Shown: positions 17,452-29,091, counted from the first letter of the stretch. The stretch is 64,000 nucleotides of DNA from Pseudomonas oryzihabitans NBRC 102199 (GCF_000730625.1 NZ_BBIT01000005.1:124001-188000), one strand, 5' to 3'. Program-made: numbers and translations. The notes: generated by a model from the letters alone, not told the origin.

Positions 17452-19116
17452 TTAGCCGATGGTCAGGTTGGTGCCAGCAGTCAGGCCACCGGTGAAACCG
17501 GTCAGCTCGATCAGGCCGTCGCCAGCGTTCAGGGTACCACCAGCAGCGGCGTCGATCGCTACGTAGGTGTTGCCACCGTAGACGAAGGAGGTAGCAGTAG
17601 TGGTGTTCAGGTTGCCGTGAGCAGCCACGATAGCGGCGCTAGCAGCTTCAGCCAGGGTAGCGGAAGCAGTCACGTTGGCAGCCTGGGTGTTGTTCAGCGC
17701 AGTGAAGACGCTATTGGCAGCCAGGTGCAGCACGTCGCCCGAACCGCTGAAGTCGGAGACCTTGACGGCGTTGGCAGCCAGACTGGTGTTGGCGGCAGTG
17801 ATGCCGGCAGCAGTGCTCAGGCTTACGGTGCCAACGTTGGTCAGGGCAGCGATATTCAGGGTGTCGCTGCCGGCGCCCAGAGCGATCTGCAGGCCATGAG
17901 CAGCGGTAGCGGCGCTGAAGGCAGCGTTGACGTTGACAGTGTCATTGCCGTCGCCAGCATTGACGGTCAGCAGAGCGGCGCTGGTGGAGGTGACGTTAGC
18001 GGTCAGGGTGTCGTTGCCGGCACCACCGTTCACGGTCAGAGCAGCAGTACCGACGGTAGCAGTAACGTTGTCGTTACCGGCACCCGAGTTGACGGTCAGA
18101 GCTACAGCGTTCGCAGCAGTAGTACCAACGGTCAGAACGTCAGCGCCCGAGCCAGTGGTCACGTTAGCGATCGACGACAGGGTGGTGGTATTGATGGTCA
18201 GGCCGGAAGTGGAGTTGGCACCGTCAACGGTAGTCAGAGCAGTCAGACCGGTCACATCGAAGCCAGTCGCGGTGTTGGCCACGGCGGAGTCGGTGATGTT
18301 CAGGTGCAGAGTGTTGACGATCTTGGTGGTAGCGCCTTCGGTCAGTACGAAGTTGGTGGCATTACCAGTACCGCCAGTAGCAGCACCGCTGGTGCCACTC
18401 AGGGTCAGATCGGTGGCCTTGTTGGTAGCTGCCAGAGCCACGTTGATGGCGTTGGCGCTGGAGGCATTGTTCAGAGTGATGGTACCAGCGGTAGCATCTT
18501 TGAAGTTAACGCCACCGGAGATAGCTACGCCGTTACCGTCGCCTACCAGGGCACCAGTAATAGAAGTCTTGCTCTGATTGGCAACTTGAACAGCAGCTTG
18601 CTGATAGAAGTTAGCAGCAGTGTTGGTAGAGCTGGCAGCCAGGTAAGCCGACAAAGTCTGAGTAGTAGCGGTGCCACCGGTAACGCCAGTGATGATAGTG
18701 GCGTTGGTCAGAGCGGCTTTGGCATCCGAAGCGCTAGCAGTAGAGGTCAGATTGCTGGAAACGGAAGCAGCATACTGAGTCTTGCCGTCAAGCAGCAGAC
18801 GGTCAGTACCGGTTGCGCCATTGGTCAGGGCCAGGGCCAGACGGTCGACAGTAATGTCGGCGCTGTTCTGCCAGTAGGACAGTTCGTTGCTGGCAGCGGA
18901 ACGGCCGAACAGGTTCTGATACAGCTGGTTGATGGTCTGCGAGCGGGTCAGGCCGGCGTATACGGAGGTGTACTCGGGCTGCTGAGCGAATGCGGCGCTG
19001 ATCTGGTCAACGGTAGCATTAGCCTGGGAGGTCCAGTAGGTCAGACCAGCCGGCTCGGCGGGACGACCGAAGTAGGCCAGGTACAGAGATTGTACTTGAG
19101 TAGAAGTAACAGCCAT
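17452..19116 (-). CDS. Secreted DUF4214 protein with RTX-like repeats (S-layer/adhesin type)
   Basis: A 554-residue protein without Cys, very rich in Ala, Thr, Asn and Val. Residues about 5-110 form two DUF4214 units (YLAYFGRPAEPAGLTYW, NLFGRSAASNELSYW). Residues about 345-415 hold nonapeptide-like repeats such as NSGAGNDNV, NGGAGNDTL and NAGDGNDTV, which bind calcium in RTX proteins. The C-terminal 90 residues (FVYGGNTYVAIDAA, DGLIELTGF) resemble the end of type I secreted S-layer-like proteins. There is no Sec signal peptide, so type I secretion is inferred; no transporter genes are in the window. AGGAG lies 9 bases before the ATG. It could coat the cell or bind the surface polysaccharide. 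Confidence 0.85.
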   Translation of the reverse strand: MAVTSTQVQSLYLAYFGRPAEPAGLTYWTSQANATVDQISAAFAQQPEYTSVYAGLTRSQTINQLYQNLFGRSAASNELSYWQNSADITVDRLALALTNGATGTDRLLLDGKTQYAASVSSNLTSTASASDAKAALTNATIITGVTGGTATTQTLSAYLAASSTNTAANFYQQAAVQVANQSKTSITGALVGDGNGVAISGGVNFKDATAGTITLNNASSANAINVALAATNKATDLTLSGTSGAATGGTGNATNFVLTEGATTKIVNTLHLNITDSAVANTATGFDVTGLTALTTVDGANSTSGLTINTTTLSSIANVTTGSGADVLTVGTTAANAVALTVNSGAGNDNVTATVGTAALTVNGGAGNDTLTANVTSTSAALLTVNAGDGNDTVNVNAAFSAATAAHGLQIALGAGSDTLNIAALTNVGTVSLSTAAGITAANTSLAANAVKVSDFSGSGDVLHLAANSVFTALNNTQAANVTASATLAEAASAAIVAAHGNLNTTTATSFVYGGNTYVAIDAAAGGTLNAGDGLIELTGFTGGLTAGTNLTIG

Positions 19117-20209
19117 TTCCTTGCATCTCCTAAGATTTTGTCGAATTCGACTTCAGGCCTTCCGTCAATGGATGGGTGCCCGTCGGCCCCGGCCTGTCGC
19201 CTCACCCCAACTGCTGGGGCGAAGCCCCCATGATGGGTTTCGTTTCGATATCGGCTTTGTAAAGAGGTTCACATCCAGGATGTGCGTTCGTCGTACAAAG
19301 CAGCGGTATCGGCGGCAATCCTACACAGACCTTTGTGACAGGAACAAGCATTTCTTCAGAGCCTTTCACGCTTTACTCAGACGGATTCATAGTACCGAGA
19401 CCTGCTGGGTCGACAGCCCGCGAACGGCGCTGATATAGAGGCTAAAGTTCCTGACCTGCCGACATAGCCACGGGAATCGTCGTTTAACGGACACAAACCG
19501 CTGTAAAAAGCCATAAATCTGACGCTGGCCATTTTTCTGCTGGCTTTCGCGCCTGGACCATTCGCTCCACTTTTACGACCGCCTGCGATCCACGCCTCTC
19601 TCTTTTCCCAACCAATGGTCGCGTTTACGGGCGGACGAACGGTCGTACCTGGGAATGCGATAAGCCAGCGAAAAGCGCGCAAAAACCGTTAAAAGCTGGC
19701 CAGATGCCGCTATTAGCGACCCATTTTCCAGCTGCTACTTGGCTGCCGACATAGAGGCAGCGACGGCCTAGGCCATCTTCTTGGCCCGGTTTGGCTACTA
19801 AAAACCTTCCTACTTGTACCTACCGACTCGCTTCGCATGGGGCTGTCTTAACTTCTTGCTCAAGGGCAGTCATTCATCGATAGCGGAAGTCGGAGCGCCG
19901 CGGCCTGGGCCCGTTGGGCTTCGCTGTGCTCAGCGCCAACCTACGGGGAGCTGAGGCGGCTTCCTGTAGTCCGTTAGCGCCACTGCCTGCAGCTAGCGAA
20001 AGCCTGGATGCCCCTCCGACAATTTTTACCGTTGGCGAAACGAGCGAAGCGTTTTAATACCCTGCTAGAGCGCTTTCCTTCTATAAGGCACTTTGCCACG
20101 TTCAGCCTTTTTCATTTAGCGCAACAATTATGAATGGTATGGCTATTTAACCGTGATAGGTTTCACAGTCCCTGGGCACTTCGCTCAATTTTCTAAAGGG
20201 ATGAAAGCT
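19117..20209. other. Long intergenic region between two divergent RTX-like genes
   Basis: About 1.1 kb without a convincing gene. Short open frames exist on both strands but lack ribosome sites and family resemblance. Small inverted repeats occur, for example ACATCC/GGATGT around 19270-19282. The stretch 20100-20160 is AT-rich and may hold the promoter of the rightward gene. Its size suggests long untranslated leaders or complex control of two surface-protein genes. Confidence 0.4.
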
Positions 20210-22045
20210 ATGGCCGCTTCGGATTACACGAATCAGATACAACAGATCTATCTCGCCTACCTGGGTCGCCCGGCCGACCCCGCGGGCCTGGCCTACTGGG
20301 CCGATCAGGTCGATAGCCAGGGCGGTGATCTGTCGTTGGTGCTTTCCGGCTTTGCCGCTTCGGAAGAGTCCGCAGCCTTGTATGGCGAAATGAGCACCAA
20401 CCAGGCGATCAATGCCATCTACACCAATCTGTTCAAGCGCGACGCCGACGATGCTGGCGTGGCCTATTGGCAGACGCAGATCGAAAGCGGCGCCGTGGAC
20501 CCGGCCCAGGCTGCCTTGGCGATCCTGCTGGGCGCCCAGGACAGCGATATCACCGCGGCGGGCAACAAGCTCACCGCTGCCAATGCCTTCACCGCCAGCG
20601 TCGCGGCCAGTGGCGCGACCGGTTATAGCGATGCGGATGCGCTGGCCGTGGGCCGCGACTTCCTCAATAGCATCGATGCGAGTGATGCTTCCCTGGCCAA
20701 CCTCGATACGGCAGTAGCCGCTGCGGTCGCCCAGGCCACGGGTACCGATACCACTCCGACACCGGAGCCGACGCCTGAACCCGAGCCGACTCCGGTATTC
20801 GCCGCCACCCTGGACCAGGACGGCGTCGTGAGCTTTACCAATCAGGGCGCTGCGGTGACTGTCGCCAAACAGGATGGCAACTTCGTCTTCTCCAGCGATG
20901 GCCCCTATGCCGGCTCGGTAACGGTCACTGGCACCGTCGCCAGCATCACCGTACCGAGCGGTACTGTCCTGAACATTGGCAGTGCCGATGCCGCCGCTAT
21001 CCAGTTTCCGGGGGACGGCACCGTCGCCCTTACGGACAACGGCCCGCTAACGGCTGCGGCCCTGACCGAGCTGAATGCAGCTACCGCGGGTGTGCTCGAT
21101 GCCTCCAAGGTCACTGCCATCACCGAAGCGAGCCTCGACCAGGCCAAGGCACTGCTGAGCGCAGACGCTACCTCCTTTATTCATGCCGATGGCGTGGCCG
21201 TCGACCTGACCGATACCACGGCCAATGCTGCCGATCTGGTGACCCTCGATGGCGCGACGACCGGCAAGATCAGTGCCGACGCCCTGACGGCGATCACCGG
21301 TGAACTGACCGCTGTGCAAGGCGTACTGGGCGCCATCACCACCGGAACGGAGCTGTCGGCTACCAGCCTGAACAGCGTGACCCTGACCGATGCGCTCACC
21401 GCTGGCGCCCTGGATGACGTGGTGCTGGCCAACCACACCACCCTCACCCTGGCGGACGTGGCCAATAACACCCTGACGCTGGTGGATCAGACGGTAGCCG
21501 CGGGCAAGACGCTGACCATCGATGCGTCGGCCGTCACTAGCTCGGTGACGATCGATGGGAGCGCGGAAGCCGATGGCATCCTGGTCCTCAAGGGGGGTTC
21601 GGGGGATGACACCCTGAACGGTGGCAAGGGTGCGGATACTCTGACCGGCGGCGCAGGTATCGATAATTTCGTCTTTGGCCCGAATGGCATCTCGACCCTC
21701 GGCGCGCTGGATACCATCACCGACTACCGAGCGACCACCGGGGCCAATGCCGGCGCGGCAGACACCATCACCCTGAGAGGCGCCACGGTCGTGGCTTCCG
21801 ACAAGGCGACCGTGCAGGACCTGTCGAGCGCAACCGATCTGGCGGATGCCTTGAACACCGCCGCCAATGGGGCAACGACCGACAACGGCCTGAGCGTCTT
21901 CCTCTTTGGGGGCGACACCTATGCCTATGTGGAAACCACCGGCAGCAGCACCACCTATGTCGAGAACGATACGGTGATCAAACTGGCGGGTACGCCCTTC
22001 GCCGAGGGCACCAGCATCGCCGGCCTGGGTATCGCGAACGTCTGA
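20210..22045 (+). CDS. Secreted DUF4214 protein with RTX repeats
   Basis: A 611-residue protein without Cys or Sec signal. Residues 2-100 are two DUF4214 units (YLAYLGRPADPAGLAYW, NLFKRDADDAGVAYW). A Pro/Glu/Thr-rich spacer (TPTPEPTPEPEPTPV, about 181-195) follows. A long Ala/Thr/Asp-rich beta region comes next, and about 463-490 holds RTX repeats GGSGDDTLNGGKGADTL and TGGAGIDNFVFG. The C-terminal 80 residues (FLFGGDTYAYVE, DTVIKLAG) copy the end of the 554-residue protein encoded on the other side of the intergenic region, suggesting a shared type I secretion signal. ATG 20210 is chosen by analogy with that protein; ATG 20201 is three codons upstream. Confidence 0.85.
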   Translation: MAASDYTNQIQQIYLAYLGRPADPAGLAYWADQVDSQGGDLSLVLSGFAASEESAALYGEMSTNQAINAIYTNLFKRDADDAGVAYWQTQIESGAVDPAQAALAILLGAQDSDITAAGNKLTAANAFTASVAASGATGYSDADALAVGRDFLNSIDASDASLANLDTAVAAAVAQATGTDTTPTPEPTPEPEPTPVFAATLDQDGVVSFTNQGAAVTVAKQDGNFVFSSDGPYAGSVTVTGTVASITVPSGTVLNIGSADAAAIQFPGDGTVALTDNGPLTAAALTELNAATAGVLDASKVTAITEASLDQAKALLSADATSFIHADGVAVDLTDTTANAADLVTLDGATTGKISADALTAITGELTAVQGVLGAITTGTELSATSLNSVTLTDALTAGALDDVVLANHTTLTLADVANNTLTLVDQTVAAGKTLTIDASAVTSSVTIDGSAEADGILVLKGGSGDDTLNGGKGADTLTGGAGIDNFVFGPNGISTLGALDTITDYRATTGANAGAADTITLRGATVVASDKATVQDLSSATDLADALNTAANGATTDNGLSVFLFGGDTYAYVETTGSSTTYVENDTVIKLAGTPFAEGTSIAGLGIANV

Positions 22046-22054
22046 TAGCCGGGT

Positions 22055-22098
22055 AATAAAAAGCCCCTGCTCCAGTGATGGAGCAGGGGCTTTTTATT
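22055..22098. terminator. Strong bidirectional terminator between convergent genes
   Basis: A perfect 19-bp stem (arms AATAAAAAGCCCCTGCTCC and its complement) with a 6-base AGTGAT loop and A/T runs on both sides. It serves the rightward RTX gene and the leftward wzt/methyltransferase operon. Confidence 0.95.
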
Positions 22099-22124
22099 GG
22101 GCGCTATATAAGGAGGGCCCGGCC

Positions 22125-23414
22125 TCAAGGCCGCTGGGCGATCACCGCGTAGTCCTGCGGGCCGTAGAACCAACGATCGCAGTGGCGGGCCACTTCGCTG
22201 TCTTCGTGCAGGCGATGCTCAGGCTCCACGGCGTTGACCTTGTGGATCTCCACCTGGGCGTAGCCCTTGAACTGCACCAGGAATTCGGTGAAGGCCGGCG
22301 GCAGCGGGTGGATATGGGTGGGGTCGGTCCAGAAGTAGTTGGCCGAGGTGACGATGTTTTCCGGGTTGGGCGTTTCGAAGAGGATCAGCCCGCCCGGCGC
22401 CAGGGCGTGGAGGCAGACGTCGAGCAGCTGGTTGAGGCGCTCGAAGCCAAGGTGCTCGATGACGTGGAAGGCCGACACGGCGCCGATGCTGCCGGCCGGC
22501 TGGGCGGCCAGCCAGGCGATGGCGTCGGTGTGCTCGGCGGGCAGGCCGCGGGCGCGGCACAGCTCGACGTTAGTGGCGTTGAGGTCGATGCCGAGGCGCT
22601 CTACCTCAGGCGGCAACAGCGCCAGCCACTCGCCGCGGCCGCAGCCGATGTCCACCAGCGGCAGCCCCCGGGCCAGGGCCGGGTTGGCGGCGATGGTCGG
22701 TAAATAGTAGGAAAGCCGGGCGTTGATAACGTCGGCGTTGCCGCGGAAGCGGTCTTCGAAGGCCAGGTAGAAGCTGTCGGGCACGGTGCCGCTGGGCAGG
22801 TTGCTGGCCGGGGTTTCGGCGGCCTCCGTCGCGGGCGTCTGGTTGACGGTCGCCTGAGACGCCGCGGACGTTACTGCGCGGGGTGCGCTTTCCAGGGCGG
22901 TCAGGCGGGCACGGAGTTCCTGGTTCAGGTTCTCGGCCAGGCGCAGGCGCTCGCGCAATTCGGCCAGGGCCGGATCGGGCGTGGCCTGGCGGGCACCGAG
23001 CACCTGCTGTTCGGCGCTGAGCACCCGGTAATGCTGCTCGTGGCGCTGGATATGGGCTTCCAGGCGTTCATGCAGGGCCAGATGGCGCGCAGCGTCGCGC
23101 TGCTGGCGCTGGGCGTTCGGGCAGCGGCGCAACAGGCTGCCGAGCAGCGGCAACTGACGGCAGCGCCGGCGCAAGCGCGCGCCGCGCAGCCCTGCCACCG
23201 GGGCGCGGTGGGCACGGCCCTCGGCGGAGTCACGCAGGCCGGCTAGAAGTTCGAGCTTGTCTTCACCCGCGCGCAGTCGCTGCAGATTATGCGCCAGCCC
23301 CTCGGGATCGATCTCGCGTCCCAGCAGGTAGGGGTAGGCCGCGCGCAGCAGCGCCTCGCCCTCCAGGCTCAGCAGGGCGTACCAGGGGGCGAGTTCGGGA
23401 CGGGAAGCGGACAT
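22125..23414 (-). CDS. SAM methyltransferase with DUF4214-like N-terminus, likely polysaccharide chain-capping enzyme
   Basis: A 429-residue protein. Residues about 17-65 (EALLRAAYPYLLGREIDPEG, then LRAGEDKLELLAGLRDS) fit DUF4214. Residues 110-190 are Gln/Glu/Leu-rich and probably coiled coil. The methyltransferase domain has an intact motif I VDIGCGRGEWL (about 250), AFHVIEHLGFERLNQLLD and LAPGGLILFETPNPEN. It is the last gene of the gmd-rmd-wzm-wzt operon, 8 bases after wzt. In E. coli O8/O9a systems a methyltransferase (WbdD) caps the chain and the Wzt C-terminal domain recognises the cap. The gene order and the Wzt layout support the same role here, by inference. Confidence 0.82.
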   Translation of the reverse strand: MSASRPELAPWYALLSLEGEALLRAAYPYLLGREIDPEGLAHNLQRLRAGEDKLELLAGLRDSAEGRAHRAPVAGLRGARLRRRCRQLPLLGSLLRRCPNAQRQQRDAARHLALHERLEAHIQRHEQHYRVLSAEQQVLGARQATPDPALAELRERLRLAENLNQELRARLTALESAPRAVTSAASQATVNQTPATEAAETPASNLPSGTVPDSFYLAFEDRFRGNADVINARLSYYLPTIAANPALARGLPLVDIGCGRGEWLALLPPEVERLGIDLNATNVELCRARGLPAEHTDAIAWLAAQPAGSIGAVSAFHVIEHLGFERLNQLLDVCLHALAPGGLILFETPNPENIVTSANYFWTDPTHIHPLPPAFTEFLVQFKGYAQVEIHKVNAVEPEHRLHEDSEVARHCDRWFYGPQDYAVIAQRP

Positions 23415-23422
23415 GGCAGGGC

Positions 23423-24625
23423 CTAGGCGGGCTGGGAAACGGGGGTCACGTCATGTAACCCGGCGGAGAGATCGCAGAGGCCACCGAAGACCGAGCCCAG
23501 GATGCCGGCCACTTCGAAGCGGATGCAGTTGTCCCGCCAGTGGTAGCAGTGGCGGGTATGGTCGGGGCCTTCGTGCAGCGCCAGGGTCAGGGTGTACTTG
23601 CCCGGGGCGAGGCGCATGGGGAATTCGTAGCGCAGCACGCGCGTCTCGCCGGCGGCGAGCACCAGGGGCACGCCGAGCAGGAAGCTATTGGTGCCATAGA
23701 TGTCCTGACCGAAGCGGTCACGGATCATCATGCCCAGGGTGGCGTCGGGCAGGTGCTCGCGGGCGCTGACGCGGACATCCAGATGGGCCACGTCGCCGCA
23801 GGCCAGGGTGTCGCTGCCGGAACTCACGCCGCGCAGCACGGCGGATTCGATGCGGGCCTCGCCGGTGCCGTAGCCGCTTTCCTCGGCTTCCACTTCCAGC
23901 TCTTCGCGGTCGGCGCCGAGCAGCTGGTTGTAGCGATTGACCGCCGCCTCGGGCGTGTCGTCGGCCACCACGCGGCCTTCGCTCAGCACGATGCAGCGAT
24001 CGCAGAGCATCTTCATGGCGTTGAGGTCGTGGGAGATGAAGATGATGGAGCCACCAGAGGCACGGAAGGCCTTGATGCGCCTCATGCACTTCTGCTGGAA
24101 GTGGCCATCGCCCACCGACAGGGCTTCATCGACCAGGAAGATGTCCGGATCGGCATGGATGGCGATGGAAAAGGCCAGGCGCATGACCATGCCGGAGGAA
24201 TAGGTGCGGATGGGCTCGTCGATGAAACGGCCCAGCTCGGAGAACTCGATGATGGCGTCGCGCTTGGCTTCGATCTCTTCGCGGTTCATGCCCAGCAGCA
24301 GGCCATTGCCGAGGATGTTCTGCACCCCGGTGAGGTTGCCGTCGAAGCCGGTACCCAGTTCGAGCAGACCGGTGACGCGACCCTTGATGTCGATCTCGCC
24401 GCCGTCGGGCAAGAGCACCCCGTTGAGGATCTTGAGCAGGGTGGACTTGCCGGCACCGTTGCGACCGAGGATGCCCAGGGTCTCGCCGCTGCGGACCTCG
24501 AAGCTGATGTCTTCCAGCGCCACATGGCGGGTGTGGTAGCTGCGGCGGAAGAGGATTTCCTTCAGGCGCAGCGCCGGGCGGCTATAGAGCTTGAATTCCT
24601 TGCGTACATGGGAAACGCGGAGCAT
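23423..24625 (-). CDS. wzt: O-antigen/polysaccharide ABC transporter ATPase Wzt with C-terminal sugar-binding domain
   Basis: A 400-residue ATPase that drives export of a lipid-linked polysaccharide across the inner membrane with Wzm. Walker A GRNGAGKS is near residue 55, the signature TYSSGM near 141, and Walker B DIFLVDEAL near 160, with the switch His in FISHDLNAM. Residues about 255-390 are an extra beta domain with GMMIRDRFGQDIYGTNSFL and YTLTLALHEG, typical of the Wzt C-terminal domain that reads the modified chain end. It is located between wzm (12 bases upstream) and the methyltransferase gene, as in ABC-dependent O-antigen operons. Confidence 0.93.
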   Translation of the reverse strand: MLRVSHVRKEFKLYSRPALRLKEILFRRSYHTRHVALEDISFEVRSGETLGILGRNGAGKSTLLKILNGVLLPDGGEIDIKGRVTGLLELGTGFDGNLTGVQNILGNGLLLGMNREEIEAKRDAIIEFSELGRFIDEPIRTYSSGMVMRLAFSIAIHADPDIFLVDEALSVGDGHFQQKCMRRIKAFRASGGSIIFISHDLNAMKMLCDRCIVLSEGRVVADDTPEAAVNRYNQLLGADREELEVEAEESGYGTGEARIESAVLRGVSSGSDTLACGDVAHLDVRVSAREHLPDATLGMMIRDRFGQDIYGTNSFLLGVPLVLAAGETRVLRYEFPMRLAPGKYTLTLALHEGPDHTRHCYHWRDNCIRFEVAGILGSVFGGLCDLSAGLHDVTPVSQPA

Positions 24626-24637
24626 GACGAAGGCCTG

Positions 24638-25417
24638 CTAGATGAAGTCGCGGATGTCGCGTTCGAGCTTGCGACCCAGAACGATGCCCAGGCCCAGCAG
24701 CACGGCGCCCGCCAGGATCAGGCCGCCGATCGCCAGCAGATCCGGCCGGCTCGCCTGGATCAGGGCGGCGCGGTAGGCCTCGACGATGTAATAGAAGGGG
24801 TTGGCGGCGAACCAGGGGTGCCAGCGCTCGGGCATGATGGTGATGACATAGACCACCGGGGTCAGCCAGAACCACAGCTGCATGACCACGCCGACGATCT
24901 GGCCGATGTCGCGCAGAAAGACGCTGAGGATGGCGAAGATCAGCCCGAGGGCGTAGGCCAGCAGTTGCTGGCAGAGAAAGATCACCGGCCACCAGAGCAC
25001 GGTGGACGGGAAATGGAAGCCGATGATCGCCAGGAAGGCGACAAAGAAGCCCATGGAGATGGCATAGAGCACCGTCTCGCTGAGCAGGATGTACAGCGGC
25101 AGCGACCAGAGCGACAGCCGGACCTTGCCCAGCAGGTGGGCCTTCTCGTGGAACACCTGGGTGATGCGGGTCAGGGTGTTGGAGAAGCAGTTCCAGGCGA
25201 GCAACCCGGTGACCAGGTAGACGCTGTAGCTGTACTGGCCGAGGGACTGCATCCCCATGGCATCCAGCCGCATGCCCATGATGTTGGAGAACACCAGGGT
25301 GAAGATGAGGATGTTGACCAGCGGCAGGATGAAGGTCCAGGCCGCGCCGAGCACCGACGCGGAATGGCGATCGATCAGATCCTGCCGGGTGAAGTTGAGG
25401 ATCAGCGAGTAGTTCAT
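24638..25417 (-). CDS. wzm: Polysaccharide ABC transporter permease Wzm
   Basis: A 259-residue ABC-2 type permease with six membrane segments. It pairs with Wzt to export undecaprenyl-linked polysaccharide. Typical are the N-terminal LTRQDL-like start NFTRQDLIDRHSASVLGAAW, the loop between segments four and five, and the C-terminal AERWHPWFAANPFYYIVEAYR type motif (PERWHPWFAANPFYYIVEAY, about 192-211). It lies between rmd (9 bases upstream) and wzt. Confidence 0.93.
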   Translation of the reverse strand: MNYSLILNFTRQDLIDRHSASVLGAAWTFILPLVNILIFTLVFSNIMGMRLDAMGMQSLGQYSYSVYLVTGLLAWNCFSNTLTRITQVFHEKAHLLGKVRLSLWSLPLYILLSETVLYAISMGFFVAFLAIIGFHFPSTVLWWPVIFLCQQLLAYALGLIFAILSVFLRDIGQIVGVVMQLWFWLTPVVYVITIMPERWHPWFAANPFYYIVEAYRAALIQASRPDLLAIGGLILAGAVLLGLGIVLGRKLERDIRDFI

Positions 25418-25426
25418 GGGCAGAGA

Positions 25427-27422
<1,996 letters not shown>

Positions 27423-27601
27423 TCACACAAAAAAGACCGGCGATGCTACCACAGATATATGGCTGGAAGCGTGCTGTGCTCGGCAGGGCAAGGTTTCCGG
27501 AATACCGATGCCAGGCGGCTGTCTGGGCCGACGAATGCCCGGAAAGGGTGCGCTGTGAGCGTTAGAATGTCTCCGCTCAGATACAGGGAGGTTCTCCTGA
27601 C

Positions 27602-28939
27602 ATGCGCGAAATCACCAGCCGTTCCGCACCCTACAGCAGCATCGTCTATCTCGAATCCATCTTTCCCGATGGTTCCGCCTTCCGCGGCTCGGGCAGCGTG
27701 GTCGGCAACAACGACGTGCTCACCGCCAATCACATGGTCTACAACGCCGAGCATGGCGGTTCCGCCGTCCAGGTCATGGTCGCGCCCGGGGCCTTCGTCA
27801 ATGACGCCACCGGTGCCTGGTCGGCCCCGCTGGGTACCTACCTGGCGACCAACTGGTCGAGCCGGGTAGGCAACTGGGACGCCAACGGCGATGGCCTGGT
27901 CTCGCCTTCAGAGGCGCAGAACGACCTGACGCTGCTGGGCTTCAACGTCAACCTGAGCTCGGTAACCGGCACCCTCACGCCCACACTAGGCGGCGCCACC
28001 TCCTTCGCCGGTACCGTGCTCGGCTATCCAGGTCGGGGCACCGGTCTCATGGAAGACACCGGCACGGCCACCCAGTACAGCGATGTTGCCGCCTATCAAT
28101 TTTCCACCGGACTGGGCAGTGGCGCCTCGGGCGGGCCGCTGCTCGACAGCAGTGGCAACCTGCGCGGCGTACTGTCCTCGGGCAATACCAACGACACCCT
28201 GTCGACCTACGCCAGCATGAGCGACACCGGCAACTGGCAGTGGTACCTGAAGGCCAGCATCGACAACGATGCCGCCGCCTTCAATGCCAGCTCGCGGCCG
28301 GTGGGTCTGGGCGTCAACAGCGGCAGCAAGGATGGCGAGTTCTTCTTCCAGGATCGTCTGTCCCTGGACGGCGATCATCGCGGCAGCCTCTATGGCTATG
28401 GCGGTGGCGATGTGCTGCGGCTGGAAAACGCGGCGAGCGCCTACAAGTGGCAGGCCGCCGGCAACGTGGTCAGCCTGACCAGCAACAGCGGCGACCTCGC
28501 GCTCAACTTGCACGACATCAACCTGCTCAATTTCAGCGATCGCAACCTCTATATCCTGACCGCCGATCAGGCGCAGATCGCCCGCCTCTACAACGCAGCC
28601 TTCCACCGGGTGCCGGACTACTCGGGTCTCGACTATTGGATGTACGACCACGCCAAGGGCACGACCAGCCAGACCATCGCTCAGTCCTTTACCGCCTCGA
28701 GCGAGTTCAAGGGGCTGTTCTCCGCGGCGGACGATCGCTCCTATGTCACGCAGCTGTATGCCAACGTGCTCGGCCGTACCGGCGAGACCGCCGGTATCGA
28801 CTACTGGCTGCATGACCTGGGCACCGGGCTGAGTCGCGCCAATGTGTTGCAGTCCTTTTCCGATTCGACGGAAAACCAGGCGCTGACCACCGGCGCCAAT
28901 GGCTTCATCCTGCTGGTGGGTCAGAACGAGTGGGCCTAG
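27602..28939 (+). CDS. Exported trypsin-like serine protease with EF-hand-like loop and C-terminal DUF4214 repeats
   Basis: A 445-residue protein without Cys and without a Sec signal. The S1 protease fold covers residues 1-235. The triad is visible as His in LTANHMVYN (about 44), Asp in QNDLTLLGF (about 107) and Ser in GSGASGGPLL (about 175). Just before the Asp there is DANGDGLVSPSE, a canonical EF-hand-like calcium loop. A linker with FFFQDRLSLDGDHRGSLYGY follows. The end (about 320-440) is two DUF4214 units, with AFHRVPDYSGLDYW and VLGRTGETAGIDYW. GGGAGGT-type SD (GGGAGGT at 27586-27592) precedes ATG 27602. Type I export is inferred. It may process the other surface proteins. Confidence 0.88.
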   Translation: MREITSRSAPYSSIVYLESIFPDGSAFRGSGSVVGNNDVLTANHMVYNAEHGGSAVQVMVAPGAFVNDATGAWSAPLGTYLATNWSSRVGNWDANGDGLVSPSEAQNDLTLLGFNVNLSSVTGTLTPTLGGATSFAGTVLGYPGRGTGLMEDTGTATQYSDVAAYQFSTGLGSGASGGPLLDSSGNLRGVLSSGNTNDTLSTYASMSDTGNWQWYLKASIDNDAAAFNASSRPVGLGVNSGSKDGEFFFQDRLSLDGDHRGSLYGYGGGDVLRLENAASAYKWQAAGNVVSLTSNSGDLALNLHDINLLNFSDRNLYILTADQAQIARLYNAAFHRVPDYSGLDYWMYDHAKGTTSQTIAQSFTASSEFKGLFSAADDRSYVTQLYANVLGRTGETAGIDYWLHDLGTGLSRANVLQSFSDSTENQALTTGANGFILLVGQNEWA

Positions 28940-29091
28940 CCCAGAGGTTCTAGCGGCCAGTGCCCTTCGCCCCTCCGGGCAAGGGCGCTGTCGCTGGCCA
29001 GGACACGCAAAAGCTGCTCCGAAACTGCAATCTTTCTGCAACACCCTGCCCGTTAGGCTCCGTCTCCCTTGTCATCAGACGGACCTGCGCC

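Noticed and set aside
17398-19233. Rightward open frame of 611 codons opposite the DUF4214/RTX gene
   Set aside because: Ser/Gly/Val/Gln-only composition is the mirror of the Ala/Thr/Asn-rich repeat gene on the minus strand; no ribosome site.
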